DNA of 64,000 nucleotides from Nocardia abscessus NBRC 100374 (GCF_000308455.1 NZ_BAFP01000031.1:62001-126000), one strand, 5' to 3'; positions 31,783-41,169 are shown, counted from the first letter of the stretch. Made by a program: numbers and translations. The notes: generated by a model not told the origin, from the sequence alone.

Positions 31783-31994
31783 GGTGTGCCCGACTCCCGT
31801 GTCGGCGCATCGGGGGGAACCCTGAAAAACCGCCTGAACACTTTGGACCGATCCACCGATGTAGCAATCATCCAGCTATGTGCGGCGGTCAGTGGCGCGC
31901 GGCCGTTTCGGCCTGGTCGAGGCGGGTGCCGACCAGCAAGATCAGGGTGATTACCGATGGCTGGCAGCTGCGTAACCGTGCCAGTATCGAAGAC

Positions 31995-33314
31995 ATGTAT
32001 CCGTCTGTTCCCGCGTTCGACACCCGGGGGTTCGACGCTGCCCGCGGGCTGGGACCCGCGCCCGCGCCGGTTCCCGGGCCGCCGCAGGTGCGGATGGTCC
32101 GCCGTTCCGGTGGCCGGATCGTCGGCGGGGTGGCGGGCGGTCTGGCCGACCATCTCGGCGTCGACGTGTTCAAGGTGCGGATGGCATTCGTGCTGCTGTC
32201 CGCGCTGGCCGGGGCGGGCATCATGGCCTACGGACTGCTCTGGATATTCACTCCCGGCGGCACGGACCAGGTGAAACCGTCGGGTGCGGAGCGTCGGCAG
32301 GCGATCGGGCTCGCCATGCTCGGGCTCGGGCTCGCGGTCGCGGTGTCCTGGGTGTTCAGCGGGACCGCGGCGAAGGTGATCGCGCCGATCATCGTGGTCG
32401 CGGTCGGCGCGGCGCTGGTGTGGCGGGAGTACGACGTCGACGGGCCGCGTTCGCTGCTCGGGCTGCCCGCGCGGCCCTCGGTGGTGACCTGGTCGCGCAT
32501 CGTCGCCGGGGCGACGCTGATCGTGGCCGGTCTCGGCGTGGTGGTGCTGGCGCGGATCGACCTGAGCTCGCTCGGGTCGGCGCTGCTCGCGGTGGCGGTC
32601 ACACTGATCGGCGCCGGACTGCTGACGGTTCCGCTGTGGCTGCGCATGATGCGCGCGCTGAACACCGAGCGCGCCGCCCGTATCCGCAACGAGGAGCGCG
32701 AGGAGATCGCCTCGCACCTGCACGATTCCGTGCTCCAGACGCTCGCCCTCATCCAGCGCCAGGCCGACGACCCGCAGGAGGTGCTGCGGCTGGCCCGCAG
32801 CCAGGAACGGGAACTGCGGAGATGGTTGTTCGAGGATTCCGGTCCGGCGCAGTCGAGCCTGGCCGCGGCCCTGCGGACCATCGCGGGCGAGGTGGAGGAC
32901 CAGCACGGAGTGAAGGTGACGCCGGTGACCGTCGGCGACGTATCGATGGACGTCGACGGCTCCGGTTCGGGTCTGCCCAAGGAACACTTCACCGCTCTGC
33001 TCGGCGCGAGCAGGGAAGCGCTGGTCAACGCGGCCAAGCATGCGGGCGTCCCGGAGATCGACCTGTTCGCCGAGGCCGAGCCGCATCAGGTGAGCGTCTT
33101 CGTCCGCGACCGCGGCTCGGGCTTCGACCTCGCGTCGGTGCCGGAAGACCGCCGCGGTCTGGCCAAATCCATCCGCGGCCGGATCGAGCGCCGCGGTGGT
33201 CAGGTGGACATCGTGTCGACGCCGGGCCGCGGCACCGAAGTCCGGATCACCATGCCGCGCACGGACTCCGGTTGCCGGCTCCCGGACGAAGAGCCCGCTC
33301 GAGCTGCTCGCTAG
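31995..33314 (+). CDS. PspC-domain sensor histidine kinase (HisKA_3/NarL type)
   Basis: 439 residues. An N-terminal PspC domain is at about 30-95 (RIVGGVAGGLADHLGVDVFK), followed by four or more membrane helices (about 60-215), a dimerisation helix with the phosphoacceptor His243 in HLHDSVLQTLALIQRQ, and a HATPase_c domain (about 335-425, N-box REALVNAAKHAG, G-box DRGSGFDL, and GRGTEVRI). ATG 31995 is used; upstream codons run through the divergent promoter region. The response regulator follows 124 bp later. The likely role is sensing envelope stress and phosphorylating the downstream regulator, by analogy with EsrS/LiaS. Confidence 0.92.
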   Translation: MYPSVPAFDTRGFDAARGLGPAPAPVPGPPQVRMVRRSGGRIVGGVAGGLADHLGVDVFKVRMAFVLLSALAGAGIMAYGLLWIFTPGGTDQVKPSGAERRQAIGLAMLGLGLAVAVSWVFSGTAAKVIAPIIVVAVGAALVWREYDVDGPRSLLGLPARPSVVTWSRIVAGATLIVAGLGVVVLARIDLSSLGSALLAVAVTLIGAGLLTVPLWLRMMRALNTERAARIRNEEREEIASHLHDSVLQTLALIQRQADDPQEVLRLARSQERELRRWLFEDSGPAQSSLAAALRTIAGEVEDQHGVKVTPVTVGDVSMDVDGSGSGLPKEHFTALLGASREALVNAAKHAGVPEIDLFAEAEPHQVSVFVRDRGSGFDLASVPEDRRGLAKSIRGRIERRGGQVDIVSTPGRGTEVRITMPRTDSGCRLPDEEPARAAR

Positions 33315-33438
33315 TCGTCGGTTCCGCACCGGTCCAGGTGGGTTCTCGCGGCTCCGCGGAGCGCGTGCGGTGTGTGCGGAGCGCGTGGGGGATGGGTGTG
33401 GTACGGGTTGGGGGTCAAGGGTCAGTTAGGAGAAGTAG

Positions 33439-34080
33439 GTGGCCGTGCGGGTCTTTCTCGTCGATGATCACGCCGTTTTCCGGTCGGGTGTGCGTGCGGA
33501 ACTCAGCCGGGAGGCGGACATGGAGGTGGTCGGGGAGGCCGGCGGGGTGGCGGAGGCGGTGGCCGGGATCAACGCCGAGCGTCCGGACGTCGTCCTGCTC
33601 GACGTGCACATGCCCGACGGGGGTGGGGTCGCGGTGCTGGCCGGCATCGAACCGGGGCCGGTGTGCCTGGCGCTGAGCGTGTCCGACGCGGCCGAGGACG
33701 TGATCGCGGTGATCCGGGCCGGAGCCAGAGGGTATGTGACCAAGACGATTTCGGGCGCCGAACTGGCCGACGGCATCCGCCGGGTTGCGGGTGGCGACGC
33801 GGTCTTCAGTCCGCGCTTGGCCGGCTTCGTCCTGGACTCGTTCACCGGGAAGTCTCCGGTACCCGAACCGCCCCTTGACCCCGAACTCGACTCCCTGACC
33901 CCGCGCGAGCTGGAGGTGCTGCGCCTGCTCGCGCGCGGCTACACCTACCGCGAGATCGCTGAAGCCCTCTTCATCTCGGTCAAGACCGTGGAAACGCACG
34001 CCTCCAACGTGTTGCGCAAAACCCAGCAGTCAAACCGCAACGCACTGACCCGCTGGGCCCACCACCGCCGCATCGACTGA
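33439..34080 (+). CDS. NarL/FixJ-family response regulator
   Basis: 213 residues. The receiver domain (1-120) has acidic pocket residues in FLVDDH, the phosphoacceptor Asp55 in VVLLDVHMPD and the conserved Lys in YVTKTISG. The LuxR-type DNA-binding domain (about 148-208) contains LTPRELEVLRLLARGYTYRE and the recognition helix SVKTVETHASNVLRK. It starts at GTG 33439 with AGGAG six bases upstream. It pairs with the preceding histidine kinase and should control the divergent PspC operon, though no operator is obvious. Confidence 0.95.
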   Translation: MAVRVFLVDDHAVFRSGVRAELSREADMEVVGEAGGVAEAVAGINAERPDVVLLDVHMPDGGGVAVLAGIEPGPVCLALSVSDAAEDVIAVIRAGARGYVTKTISGAELADGIRRVAGGDAVFSPRLAGFVLDSFTGKSPVPEPPLDPELDSLTPRELEVLRLLARGYTYREIAEALFISVKTVETHASNVLRKTQQSNRNALTRWAHHRRID

Positions 34081-34083
34081 CCG

Positions 34084-34105
34084 CGCCGCGCGGATCGCCG
34101 CGGCG
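34084..34105. terminator. Hairpin between convergent response regulator and kinase genes
   Basis: CGCCGCG (34084-34090) pairs with CGCGGCG (34099-34105), followed by TTT, four bases past the response-regulator stop and before the end of the minus-strand kinase gene. Confidence 0.5.
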
Positions 34106-34126
34106 TTTCGGATACGTGCGAGGACG

Positions 34127-35248
34127 TCAGAGAACGGCGACGATGATCGCGATGATGATGATCAGGCCGATCAGGAGGCCTACGGCGATGGCCAGGGGGG
34201 CGTTGCTCGGCTGCGGGTTCTTGGCGCGCTGCGCGGGCGGGGCCGCGGCCGCCCCGGCGAGGTTGCGGTGCGGGCGGGGGAGCGGCGTGGAGTGGGGGCT
34301 GCGGATCCCGGACGCCGAATTGCGCGCGGCCCAGGCCGGGATGGTTCCGTCCTCGGTGCGCACGGGCGCGCCGAGAATGTACGGTCCGGTGCCGGGGCCG
34401 AAAGCGGCGGTGAGGATTTCGTCCCGCGCCTCGGCCATGGTCGGCCGCCGCTGCGGCGCCGGTTCCATCATGTGCAGCAGCGCCTGGGTGAGCACGCCGC
34501 TGCGGGTCGGCGGGATGATCTGCGCCATGGCGGCGCGGTGCACGATGACGTCGCTGTCCTCGTCGAAACCGAACGGCGGCTGCCCTTCGATCGCGGTGTA
34601 GAGCGTGGCGCCGAGGGAGAAGACGTCGCTGGCCTTGGTCGGCTGCGCTCCGCGCGCCACCTCGGGGGGCAGGTAGGAGGGGGTGCCGGTGATCACGCCG
34701 TCCGGTTCGTCGGATGCCTCGCCCGCACCGCGAGAGATGCCGAAGTCGCTGAGTTTCGCCATGCCCAGGCCGGGGCCGCGGTCGGCGACGAGGATGTTGC
34801 CCGGTTTGATGTCCCGGTGCACGATGCCGACCGCGTGTGCGGCGGCCAGCGCGTCGGCGACCTGGGCGCCGATCTGCGCGACCTCGACCGGCGGCAGCGT
34901 GTCGACCAGCGCGAGTGCCTTCGCGACGCTGCGCGAGGGTAGGTGCTCCATCACCAGCCAGGGTTCACCGGCCTCGAGCACCACGTCGTACACGGCGATC
35001 GCGTGGTCGTGCGAGAGCTTCGCGGCGACCCGGCCCTCGTGCATGATCTGGTTGCGGACCGCCTCGGCTTCCTCCTCGTCGAGCCCGGCCGTGGTGAGCA
35101 CCTGCTTGATCGCGACGTCCCGGTCGAGCAGGCGGTCGTGCGCCAACCAGACTGCGCCCATGCCGCCCCCACCCAGCTTCGACTGGAGGCGGTAGCGGCC
35201 TGCGACGAGGTATTGAGGGCCGACAGTGGGACGAGCGCGTTCGGTCAC
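34127..35248 (-). CDS. Tail-anchored Ser/Thr protein kinase
   Basis: 373 residues from GTG 35248. The Hanks-type kinase domain (about 15-270) has the glycine loop GGGGMGAVWLA, the ATP lysine in DVAIKQV, the catalytic loop HRDIKPGN, DFG at the metal site, and GTPSYLPPE in the activation segment. A Pro/Ala-rich linker follows, then a single membrane helix at the extreme C-terminus (about 350-373, LLIGLIIIIAIIVAVL) with no extracellular sensor. So it is a tail-anchored cytoplasmic kinase without an external receptor domain. It is divergent from imuA' and convergent with the response regulator. Confidence 0.93.
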   Translation of the reverse strand: MTERARPTVGPQYLVAGRYRLQSKLGGGGMGAVWLAHDRLLDRDVAIKQVLTTAGLDEEEAEAVRNQIMHEGRVAAKLSHDHAIAVYDVVLEAGEPWLVMEHLPSRSVAKALALVDTLPPVEVAQIGAQVADALAAAHAVGIVHRDIKPGNILVADRGPGLGMAKLSDFGISRGAGEASDEPDGVITGTPSYLPPEVARGAQPTKASDVFSLGATLYTAIEGQPPFGFDEDSDVIVHRAAMAQIIPPTRSGVLTQALLHMMEPAPQRRPTMAEARDEILTAAFGPGTGPYILGAPVRTEDGTIPAWAARNSASGIRSPHSTPLPRPHRNLAGAAAAPPAQRAKNPQPSNAPLAIAVGLLIGLIIIIAIIVAVL

Positions 35249-35633
35249 GGTGCGAGGGTAGCGGAAAATGGGGCTAGCTGGCCTGATTCGTGTTCGCGCA
35301 TGCCAGGGACATGCGCACGAATCGCGCGCCGCGCCCGCCCTCGGACTCTCGGTTCGGATGCGTGCCGCCCACCATACCGATAAACGGGGACTGGACGTAG
35401 TAGCCAGGGGCACGCCGCGTTCCCGGTCGCAGCTCGCATCGGCCCATATCACTGCGCAAGAGGAGACGCGGCCGCGACACTCGGCCGGAACTCTTGACGA
35501 AACCCGGGGGTCGGTTTCTACTGAGTCCGTATCGAACGTATATTCGATATCGATCGATAGCTGAATCGGTGCTGCCGCTCGAATCACGAGGGCCGCTCCG
35601 CATGCTTCGCCTCGGGTCCATCGTGGGAAGTAG
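35249..35633. other. Divergent intergenic region between the kinase gene and imuA'
   Basis: These 385 bp hold a LexA-type box at 35532-35547 and otherwise no supported gene. Short frames crossing it lack ribosome sites. Confidence 0.6.
35532..35547. promoter_or_regulatory. LexA (SOS) box upstream of imuA'-imuB
   Basis: TCGAACGTATATTCGA differs at one position from the actinobacterial LexA consensus TCGAAC-N4-GTTCGA. It lies 86 bp before imuA', whose mycobacterial counterpart is DNA-damage inducible. Confidence 0.88.
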
Positions 35634-36434
35634 GTGGTTGAGATGGGTTCGGATGCGATGTCGCAGGGAGGGGTGGATCGGGACGCGCTGCCGCGCGGTG
35701 GGGGGCGGCAGGGCGCTCCCACCCTGGATGAGCTGCGTAGACGCATGGCAGCGGTACCGGGGCGCGGTGAATCGGCAGCGCAGCGGCTCCCGCTCGACAG
35801 CGGCGGTTCACGGAGAGCGGCGTTGCCGGTGCCCGCGGCGCTCGCTCCGCTGTTGCCCGATGGTGGCTTGGTCAAGGGTTCCGTCGTGGCGTACACGGGT
35901 GCGAGTTCGCTGCTGGCCGGTCTGCTGGCCGCGGTGACCGAGAGCGGTGGGCATGCCGCGGTGGTCGGCATGCCTCGGCTCGGTCTGCTGGCCGCGGTGG
36001 AAATGGGGGCGCAACTGCGGCGACTGGCCGTGATCAGCGATCCCGGCCCCGACCCGGTGGAGGTGGCCGCGGTGCTGCTCGACGGGCTCGATCTGGTCGT
36101 GCTCGGGCTCGGGGGCGGCGCCGTCGCGCCCGCCCGCAGCCGGGTGATCGCGGCTCGCGCCCGCAACAAGGGCGCCACCCTCGTGGTCGCCGACGGTCGC
36201 TGGCCCGGCGCGTCCCTCCAGCTCGACGCCCGCGTCGCGGGTTACACCGGTCTCGGCCGCGGGCGCGGACGCTTGCGCTCGCTCGGCTTGACCGTCGAGG
36301 TGCGGGGCAAGGCGGGACCACCCCGGCGCGGACGGCTGGATCTGTGCCCGAATGCGGGTCGCGTGGAATGGGTGCTGCGCGAAAAGGCGGCTCGGCCAGT
36401 GGAAGCCATCGATACCCAGGAGGCGGTGTCGTGA
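35634..36434 (+). CDS. imuA': ImuA'-type SOS mutagenesis accessory protein
   Basis: 266 residues, related to RecA/SulA folds: a strand-helix core around LVKGSVVAYTGASSLLAGLL (about 80-100, where RecA has its P-loop) and strands such as DLVVLGLGGGAV. It corresponds to mycobacterial Rv3395c. In mycobacteria ImuA' works with ImuB and DnaE2 in error-prone lesion bypass. It starts at GTG 35634, preceded by GGGAAGTAG. A classical Walker A lysine is not evident. imuB follows after 28 bp, and the pair is preceded by a LexA box, so SOS induction is expected. Confidence 0.92.
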   Translation: MVEMGSDAMSQGGVDRDALPRGGGRQGAPTLDELRRRMAAVPGRGESAAQRLPLDSGGSRRAALPVPAALAPLLPDGGLVKGSVVAYTGASSLLAGLLAAVTESGGHAAVVGMPRLGLLAAVEMGAQLRRLAVISDPGPDPVEVAAVLLDGLDLVVLGLGGGAVAPARSRVIAARARNKGATLVVADGRWPGASLQLDARVAGYTGLGRGRGRLRSLGLTVEVRGKAGPPRRGRLDLCPNAGRVEWVLREKAARPVEAIDTQEAVS

Positions 36435-36462
36435 GCGCGGCTGAGGAAGGCAGCGCGTCGCC

Positions 36463-38049
36463 GTGATCCGGCCGGGGTCGAAGCGGGTGCTGGCCCTGTG
36501 GTGCCCGGACTGGCCCGCGGTCGCCGCGGCGGCGATGGCGGGGCTGCCCGCGACGCGGCCGGTGGCGGTGCTGTTCGCCAACCGGGTGGTGGCGTGTTCG
36601 GCGATCGCGCGAGCCGAAGGGGTGCGCCGCGGCCTGAAGCGCAGAGAGGCGCAGGCGAGGTGCCCGGAGCTGTTTCTCGCGCAGCAAGACCCGGATCGGG
36701 ACGCGCGGCTGTTCGAACCGGTGGTCGCGGCGGTGGCCGAGACGGTGCCCGGCGTGGAGGTGCTGCGTCCCGGATTGCTCGTGCTCGGCGCGCGCGGTGC
36801 GGCGCGATACTTCGGGTCCGAGGAGGCGGCGGCCGAGCGCCTGGTCGACGCGGTGGCCGCGGCCGGGGCGGAAGCGCAGATCGGGATCGCCGACGAGCTG
36901 TCCACGGCGGTGATCGCCGCCCGGCGCGCCGCTGTCGTGCCCGCGGGCGCCGGAGCGCGGTTTCTCGCGCCGCTGCCGGTGGGGGAACTCGCGGTCGAGC
37001 CGAGCCTGGCCGCCCCGGAACGCGCCGACCTGGTCGACCTGCTGCACCGCTTGGGCTTGCGCCGGATCGGTGATTTCGCCGCCCTTACCGCGGCGGAGGT
37101 CGCCTCCCGGTTCGGGACCGACGCGGTGCTGGCGTATCGCTGTGCCAGGGCCGAGCCGGAGCGTCCGCCCTCCGCGCGGCAACCGCCGCCGGATCTGGTG
37201 GTGGAGTACCGCTGTGATCCGCCGATCGAGCGGGTCGATGCGGCGGCCTTCGCCGGGCGCCTGCTCGCCACCCGGCTGCACAGCGCGCTCGCGGACGCCG
37301 GGCTGGCCTGCACCAGGCTCTCGGTGCACGCGGAAACCGCGGCGGGGGAGGATCTTTCGCGGATCTGGCGCTGTGCGGAGCCGCTCACGCCGGAGGGTAC
37401 GGCGGACCGGGTGCGCTGGCAGCTGGACGGCTGGCTCACCCGGCGCGACGGCGCGCGGCCCACCGCGCCGATCACCGTGCTGCGGCTGGAACCTGTCGAG
37501 GTGGTCACGGCGGGCGCACTGCAACTCGGGTTGTGGGGCGGGGCCGGGGAAGAGGACGATCGCGCCCGCCGGGCGCTGATCCGGGTGCAAGGGCTGCTCG
37601 GCGGGGAAGCGGTGCGGGTCGGCGTGCTCAGCGGCGGCCGCGGACCCGCCGAACGCATCACCATGGTCGCGCTGGGTGACGAACTCGTCCCCGCGGCCGA
37701 CCCCGCGCAGCCCTGGCCGGGCCGGCTGCCCGAGCCCGCCCCCGCCGTGCTCCTGCTGAACCGTCCACCGGTGCGGCTGGAAGCCGCCGACGGCGCGCTC
37801 GTCAAAGTGACCGATCGCGCCATGTTCGACGCCGACCCCGCCCTGCTGCGCTGGGGAAGCAGACAGTGGCGGCTGACCGGCTGGGCGGGACCGTGGCCGG
37901 TGGACGAGCGCTGGTGGGCGCCCGATTCGGACGACACGGAGTTCACCGCCCGCGCGCAGGTCCAACTCGATGACGCCCCCGCTGCCGACAAGGTCCTGCT
38001 GCTGGTCTATCACGACGAAACATGGTGTGCCGAGGGCCTTTACGATTGA
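36463..38049 (+). CDS. imuB: ImuB, Y-family polymerase-like mutasome protein
   Basis: 528 residues. It has the Y-family fold (palm, fingers and little-finger regions over about 1-340) but the N-terminal motif reads LALWCPDWP, lacking the catalytic DxD/E pair, so it is not expected to polymerise. Residues 354-359, QLGLWG, form a beta-clamp-binding motif equivalent to the QLPLWG of M. tuberculosis ImuB. A C-terminal region of about 150 residues is used in mycobacteria to contact ImuA' and DnaE2. It starts at GTG 36463 and follows imuA' within one operon. ImuB should recruit DnaE2 to stalled forks. Confidence 0.94.
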   Translation: MIRPGSKRVLALWCPDWPAVAAAAMAGLPATRPVAVLFANRVVACSAIARAEGVRRGLKRREAQARCPELFLAQQDPDRDARLFEPVVAAVAETVPGVEVLRPGLLVLGARGAARYFGSEEAAAERLVDAVAAAGAEAQIGIADELSTAVIAARRAAVVPAGAGARFLAPLPVGELAVEPSLAAPERADLVDLLHRLGLRRIGDFAALTAAEVASRFGTDAVLAYRCARAEPERPPSARQPPPDLVVEYRCDPPIERVDAAAFAGRLLATRLHSALADAGLACTRLSVHAETAAGEDLSRIWRCAEPLTPEGTADRVRWQLDGWLTRRDGARPTAPITVLRLEPVEVVTAGALQLGLWGGAGEEDDRARRALIRVQGLLGGEAVRVGVLSGGRGPAERITMVALGDELVPAADPAQPWPGRLPEPAPAVLLLNRPPVRLEAADGALVKVTDRAMFDADPALLRWGSRQWRLTGWAGPWPVDERWWAPDSDDTEFTARAQVQLDDAPAADKVLLLVYHDETWCAEGLYD

Positions 38050-38300
38050 CCGGCCCCAGCAGGATCGTGTGATCGGTAAGCGTCGGCTCTGTTCGACCGC
38101 ATCGCGCTGCTACACACCCGCCGAGCTCGGGTTGCTCTCGGCCGGTACAGGCTTGTCGCTGAACGGAATCGGCGTCGGGAACCAGCGCTGCCGCGTCACC
38201 GTCCGGTCTTGCGACTCTCCTGCACGACCGGCACGGATACCTCGCGATCCTCCGCGGGACCGCCGACGCGCAGTGACGAGTGGGTGGTGATCGGCTCCAG

Positions 38301-38999
38301 TCACTCCTGGCGTGACCACACCGTCGCCAAGGTGAACGGATGTCCGCGCAGGGCGGCCCATTTCGGCTTGCGCGCCAGCCACGCGTCGTCCACCACCGCC
38401 TCGGCGACTTCGGTAAGGGTCCACCCGGCGGCCAGACCCGCCGACAGGTGCTCGCTGATCAGATGCAGATGCGTGCTGATCGCCACCGGCTCGCCGGAGG
38501 GATCGGTGTAGTGCGTCGGCATTCCGGACACCATGATGAATTGGGGGTGATAGCTGACCAGAACGCAGCGCGCGCCCGGTGCGGCCAGGCGCCACGCCTC
38601 CGCGTAGAACGGCGCCAACTCCGGGAGGTGCTCGTCGATCAGCGAGGCGATCACCAGGTCGTAGGCGCCCTCCGGCAGGCCGGTGGCCCGCACGTCCGCG
38701 CGGGTCAGCGTGGTGTGGGCGCCGCGTTCGGTGGCCAACGCCAGCATTCCCTGGCTCACGTCGACCCCGTCGATGTGCGGGATTCCGCGCTCGCGCAACC
38801 AAGTTCCGGTTCGCCCGGTGCCGCAGCCGAGGTCGGCCGCGCGCCGCACTCGGCCGAGGTCCAGTCGCAGTCGGCCGAGCAGCGCGAGATCCATCTCGTC
38901 CAGGACCGTCTGCTCGTAGGTGGACGCCCACCCGTCGTATCCCGTGGCGACGTCGACGGTGCGGTAGTCGCGACGGTCGAAATCGGCGAAGGAGGGCAT
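38301..38999 (-). CDS. Class I SAM-dependent methyltransferase
   Basis: 232 residues. Motif I is AADLGCGTGRTG at about 56-67, followed by the acidic post-I residue in HIDGVDVSQGML and the motif YDLVIASLIDEHLP. The remaining strands are typical of UbiE/bioC-like enzymes. ATG 38999 is preferred: codons upstream belong to the divergent intergenic region. The substrate cannot be read. About 250 bp without a supported gene separate it from imuB, and it is divergent from an alpha/beta-hydrolase. Confidence 0.9.
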   Translation of the reverse strand: MPSFADFDRRDYRTVDVATGYDGWASTYEQTVLDEMDLALLGRLRLDLGRVRRAADLGCGTGRTGTWLRERGIPHIDGVDVSQGMLALATERGAHTTLTRADVRATGLPEGAYDLVIASLIDEHLPELAPFYAEAWRLAAPGARCVLVSYHPQFIMVSGMPTHYTDPSGEPVAISTHLHLISEHLSAGLAAGWTLTEVAEAVVDDAWLARKPKWAALRGHPFTLATVWSRQE

Positions 39000-39185
39000 G
39001 CCGCGAGTATTGTTCCGAGCTCGCTCCCACGCCAGGCATTTACCGAGCCGCTCGAAACATCCTCGGCCGCGCGGGAGTTCACTGATTACGGGGTGCAAGC
39101 GCCACTCGTACCGCATTTTCACCGGCAGGTGATCCGTGCTACACCGCGCAGGTCGAGTGCATAACAGCCGGTATTCTCGTTCGTC

Positions 39186-39941
39186 GTGGATCTGACGGTG
39201 GGCCAAGTGGCTTTCGGTGACGTGCGGATCGCCTATCGGGATTCGGGTGTGGGCGCGGTCAGCGACATCCCCGTGCTGCTGGTGCACGGCATGGGCGGCG
39301 ACGGGCACACCTGGGACCGGTTCGCGCGTGTCCTGGTGCAATCCGGACGTCGTGTGATCATCCCCGACCTCCGCGGACACGGCCGCAGCTCGCACACCGA
39401 TTCCTATCTCTTCGACGATTTCGGCGACGATCTGCTGCGCCTCTGCGACCAGCTGGAGCTGCCCTCGGTGGACCTGGTCGGGCATTCGCTCGGCGGCTAC
39501 GCGGTGTCGCGCGTGGCGCAGGAGCGGCCGGAGCTGGCGCGCAGGCTGGTCATCGAGGAGTGTCCGCTCCCGTTGCAGTCCGGCGCCGAGGAATTGCGCC
39601 TGACCCGTCGCTTCCCCACCGTGCCCGAACTGTGGCACGCCACCTCCAGCCTGGTCCGGCACCCACGCGCGGTGCTCGCGTTCGACCGATCCATGACGAA
39701 GACGGCGCTCGAGCAGTTCCGTAAGCCGAACCCGGAGTGGTGGGACCGGCTCTCCGACATCACCGCACCCACCTTGGTGTTGTGCGGCGGACCGGGCGGC
39801 ATGGGGGATCCGGACAAGCTCGCCGTCCTGCGGGCCGGTCTCGCCGACTGCACGGTGACTATGTTCACCTGCGGTCACAGCATCCATCGCGACCGCTACC
39901 GGGAGTTCGCCGCGGCCGTCCGGCCGTTCCTGGCGGGCTGA
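39186..39941 (+). CDS. Alpha/beta-hydrolase
   Basis: 251 residues from GTG 39186. The oxyanion region is LLVHGMGGDGHTWDRF, the nucleophile elbow is GHSLGG with Ser intact, the acid lies in the GGPGGMGDPDKL loop and the catalytic His in CGHSIHRDR. So this copy keeps the full triad, unlike the hydrolase-like proteins at 1.8 and 27.1 kb. The sequence resembles small esterases and C-C hydrolases; the substrate is unknown. Confidence 0.9.
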   Translation: MDLTVGQVAFGDVRIAYRDSGVGAVSDIPVLLVHGMGGDGHTWDRFARVLVQSGRRVIIPDLRGHGRSSHTDSYLFDDFGDDLLRLCDQLELPSVDLVGHSLGGYAVSRVAQERPELARRLVIEECPLPLQSGAEELRLTRRFPTVPELWHATSSLVRHPRAVLAFDRSMTKTALEQFRKPNPEWWDRLSDITAPTLVLCGGPGGMGDPDKLAVLRAGLADCTVTMFTCGHSIHRDRYREFAAAVRPFLAG

Positions 39942-40011
39942 CCGCGTCCGGCTAGCGCCCAACGCGCGGCTTACACGCTCGTCCTGGCTTCTCGGTGCGA
40001 GACCGCCGGGT

Positions 40012-40974
40012 TCACCAATGCGTGCCGGGCACCCATCGGGCAGCGCGCCGCAAGGCCGTGCCCGTGACCCGCCGCGCGGCCGACCGGGGCCGTCGCGGGG
40101 GAAGCACATCAGCTGGTTCGGCCGTTTCGTCGTCGAGCGCGGTTTGCTCGCCCTTGGCCGCGGGGGAGTCGGGCAGGGAGCGGTAGTAGCGGTGCAGGAC
40201 GCGGTCGCGGATCTTCGGGGTGAGCAGGGCGCCGTACTCGGCGATGGTGCCCAGCGGAACGTCGATGCGTTTGGGCCGTTCGATCAGCGCGCGCACGATG
40301 GTCGCCGCCGCCCACTCGGGAGACTCGGCGGGGCCCTGATCGCCGCTCGGGACGATCATCGGCGTGCGCACCAGCGGCAGGTGGATGGTGGTGAACGTGA
40401 CGCCGTCGGCCATGGTCTCCACGGCCGCCACCTCGGTGAACTTGTCCAGCGCCGCCTTGCTGGCCAGATATGCCGAGAATCGCGGCGTGGCCATCTGCAC
40501 CCCCGCGCTGCTGATGTTCACGATGTGCCCGAACTTGCGTTCCCGCATCTGCGGCAGCAGGGCCAGCGTCAGCCGCAGCGCGCCGAAGTAATTGACGGCC
40601 ATGGTGCGTTCGAAGTCGTGCAGCCGGTCGGTGGAGCGGTGGATGGCGCGGCGGATCGAGCGGCCCGCGTTGTTCACCAGCATGTCCACCTGGCCGTGTT
40701 CGTCCAGGATGGTCTCGACGACGTGGTCGACGGAGTCGGAATCGGTGATGTCGCAGGCGTACCCGTGGGCCGAGCCGCCCGCGGCCCTGATCTCGTCGAC
40801 CACGGCGGCGAGTTCGTCGCCGCGGCGCGCGAGCAGGAACACCGCGGCGCCCTTGCTCGCGACGGCCACCGCCGCCGCCCGGCCGATGCCGGAGGACGCT
40901 CCGGTGATGAGGACGTGCCGTCCGGTGAGGTCACGGTTGCGGCGCCGGGCGGGCTCAGCGGCTGCGTCGGTCAT
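40012..40974 (-). CDS. Short-chain dehydrogenase/reductase
   Basis: 320 residues. The cofactor motif is TGASSGIG (about 25-32), the NNAG motif is present, and the catalytic set is Ser in NISSAG with Tyr and Lys in YLASK. After the Rossmann domain (about 15-245) comes a basic C-terminal extension of about 70 residues typical of mycobacterial and nocardial lipid-related SDRs. The promoter region carries a perfect palindrome. The substrate is unknown, and it is the only gene in its transcript. Confidence 0.94.
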   Translation of the reverse strand: MTDAAAEPARRRNRDLTGRHVLITGASSGIGRAAAVAVASKGAAVFLLARRGDELAAVVDEIRAAGGSAHGYACDITDSDSVDHVVETILDEHGQVDMLVNNAGRSIRRAIHRSTDRLHDFERTMAVNYFGALRLTLALLPQMRERKFGHIVNISSAGVQMATPRFSAYLASKAALDKFTEVAAVETMADGVTFTTIHLPLVRTPMIVPSGDQGPAESPEWAAATIVRALIERPKRIDVPLGTIAEYGALLTPKIRDRVLHRYYRSLPDSPAAKGEQTALDDETAEPADVLPPRRPRSAARRVTGTALRRAARWVPGTHW

Positions 40975-41004
40975 CGCTGCTCCTTTGCAGGTCTGGTGGC
41001 CAAG

Positions 41005-41024
41005 AACTTACTCCGAAGTAAGTT
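41005..41024. promoter_or_regulatory. Palindromic operator overlapping the SDR promoter
   Basis: AACTTACT-ccga-AGTAAGTT is a perfect 8-bp inverted repeat. On the minus strand it sits between a -35-like TTGGCA and a -10-like TAAGTT spaced 17 bp apart, 31 bp before the SDR start. This is the usual place for a TetR-type repressor, which is not encoded next door. Confidence 0.6.
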
Positions 41025-41169
41025 AACTGCCAAGTAGTCCTGGTCACAGGTCGAGAATGCCCGTGCCGGCCGCCGCGGCGCGTCGTCCGGTGTGGTGGAT
41101 GCGTTCGAGAACCGCACGGGCGTGCGGTTTTCCGGGTGTACGAAACGCATCGAACAACGCTCGAAACGT

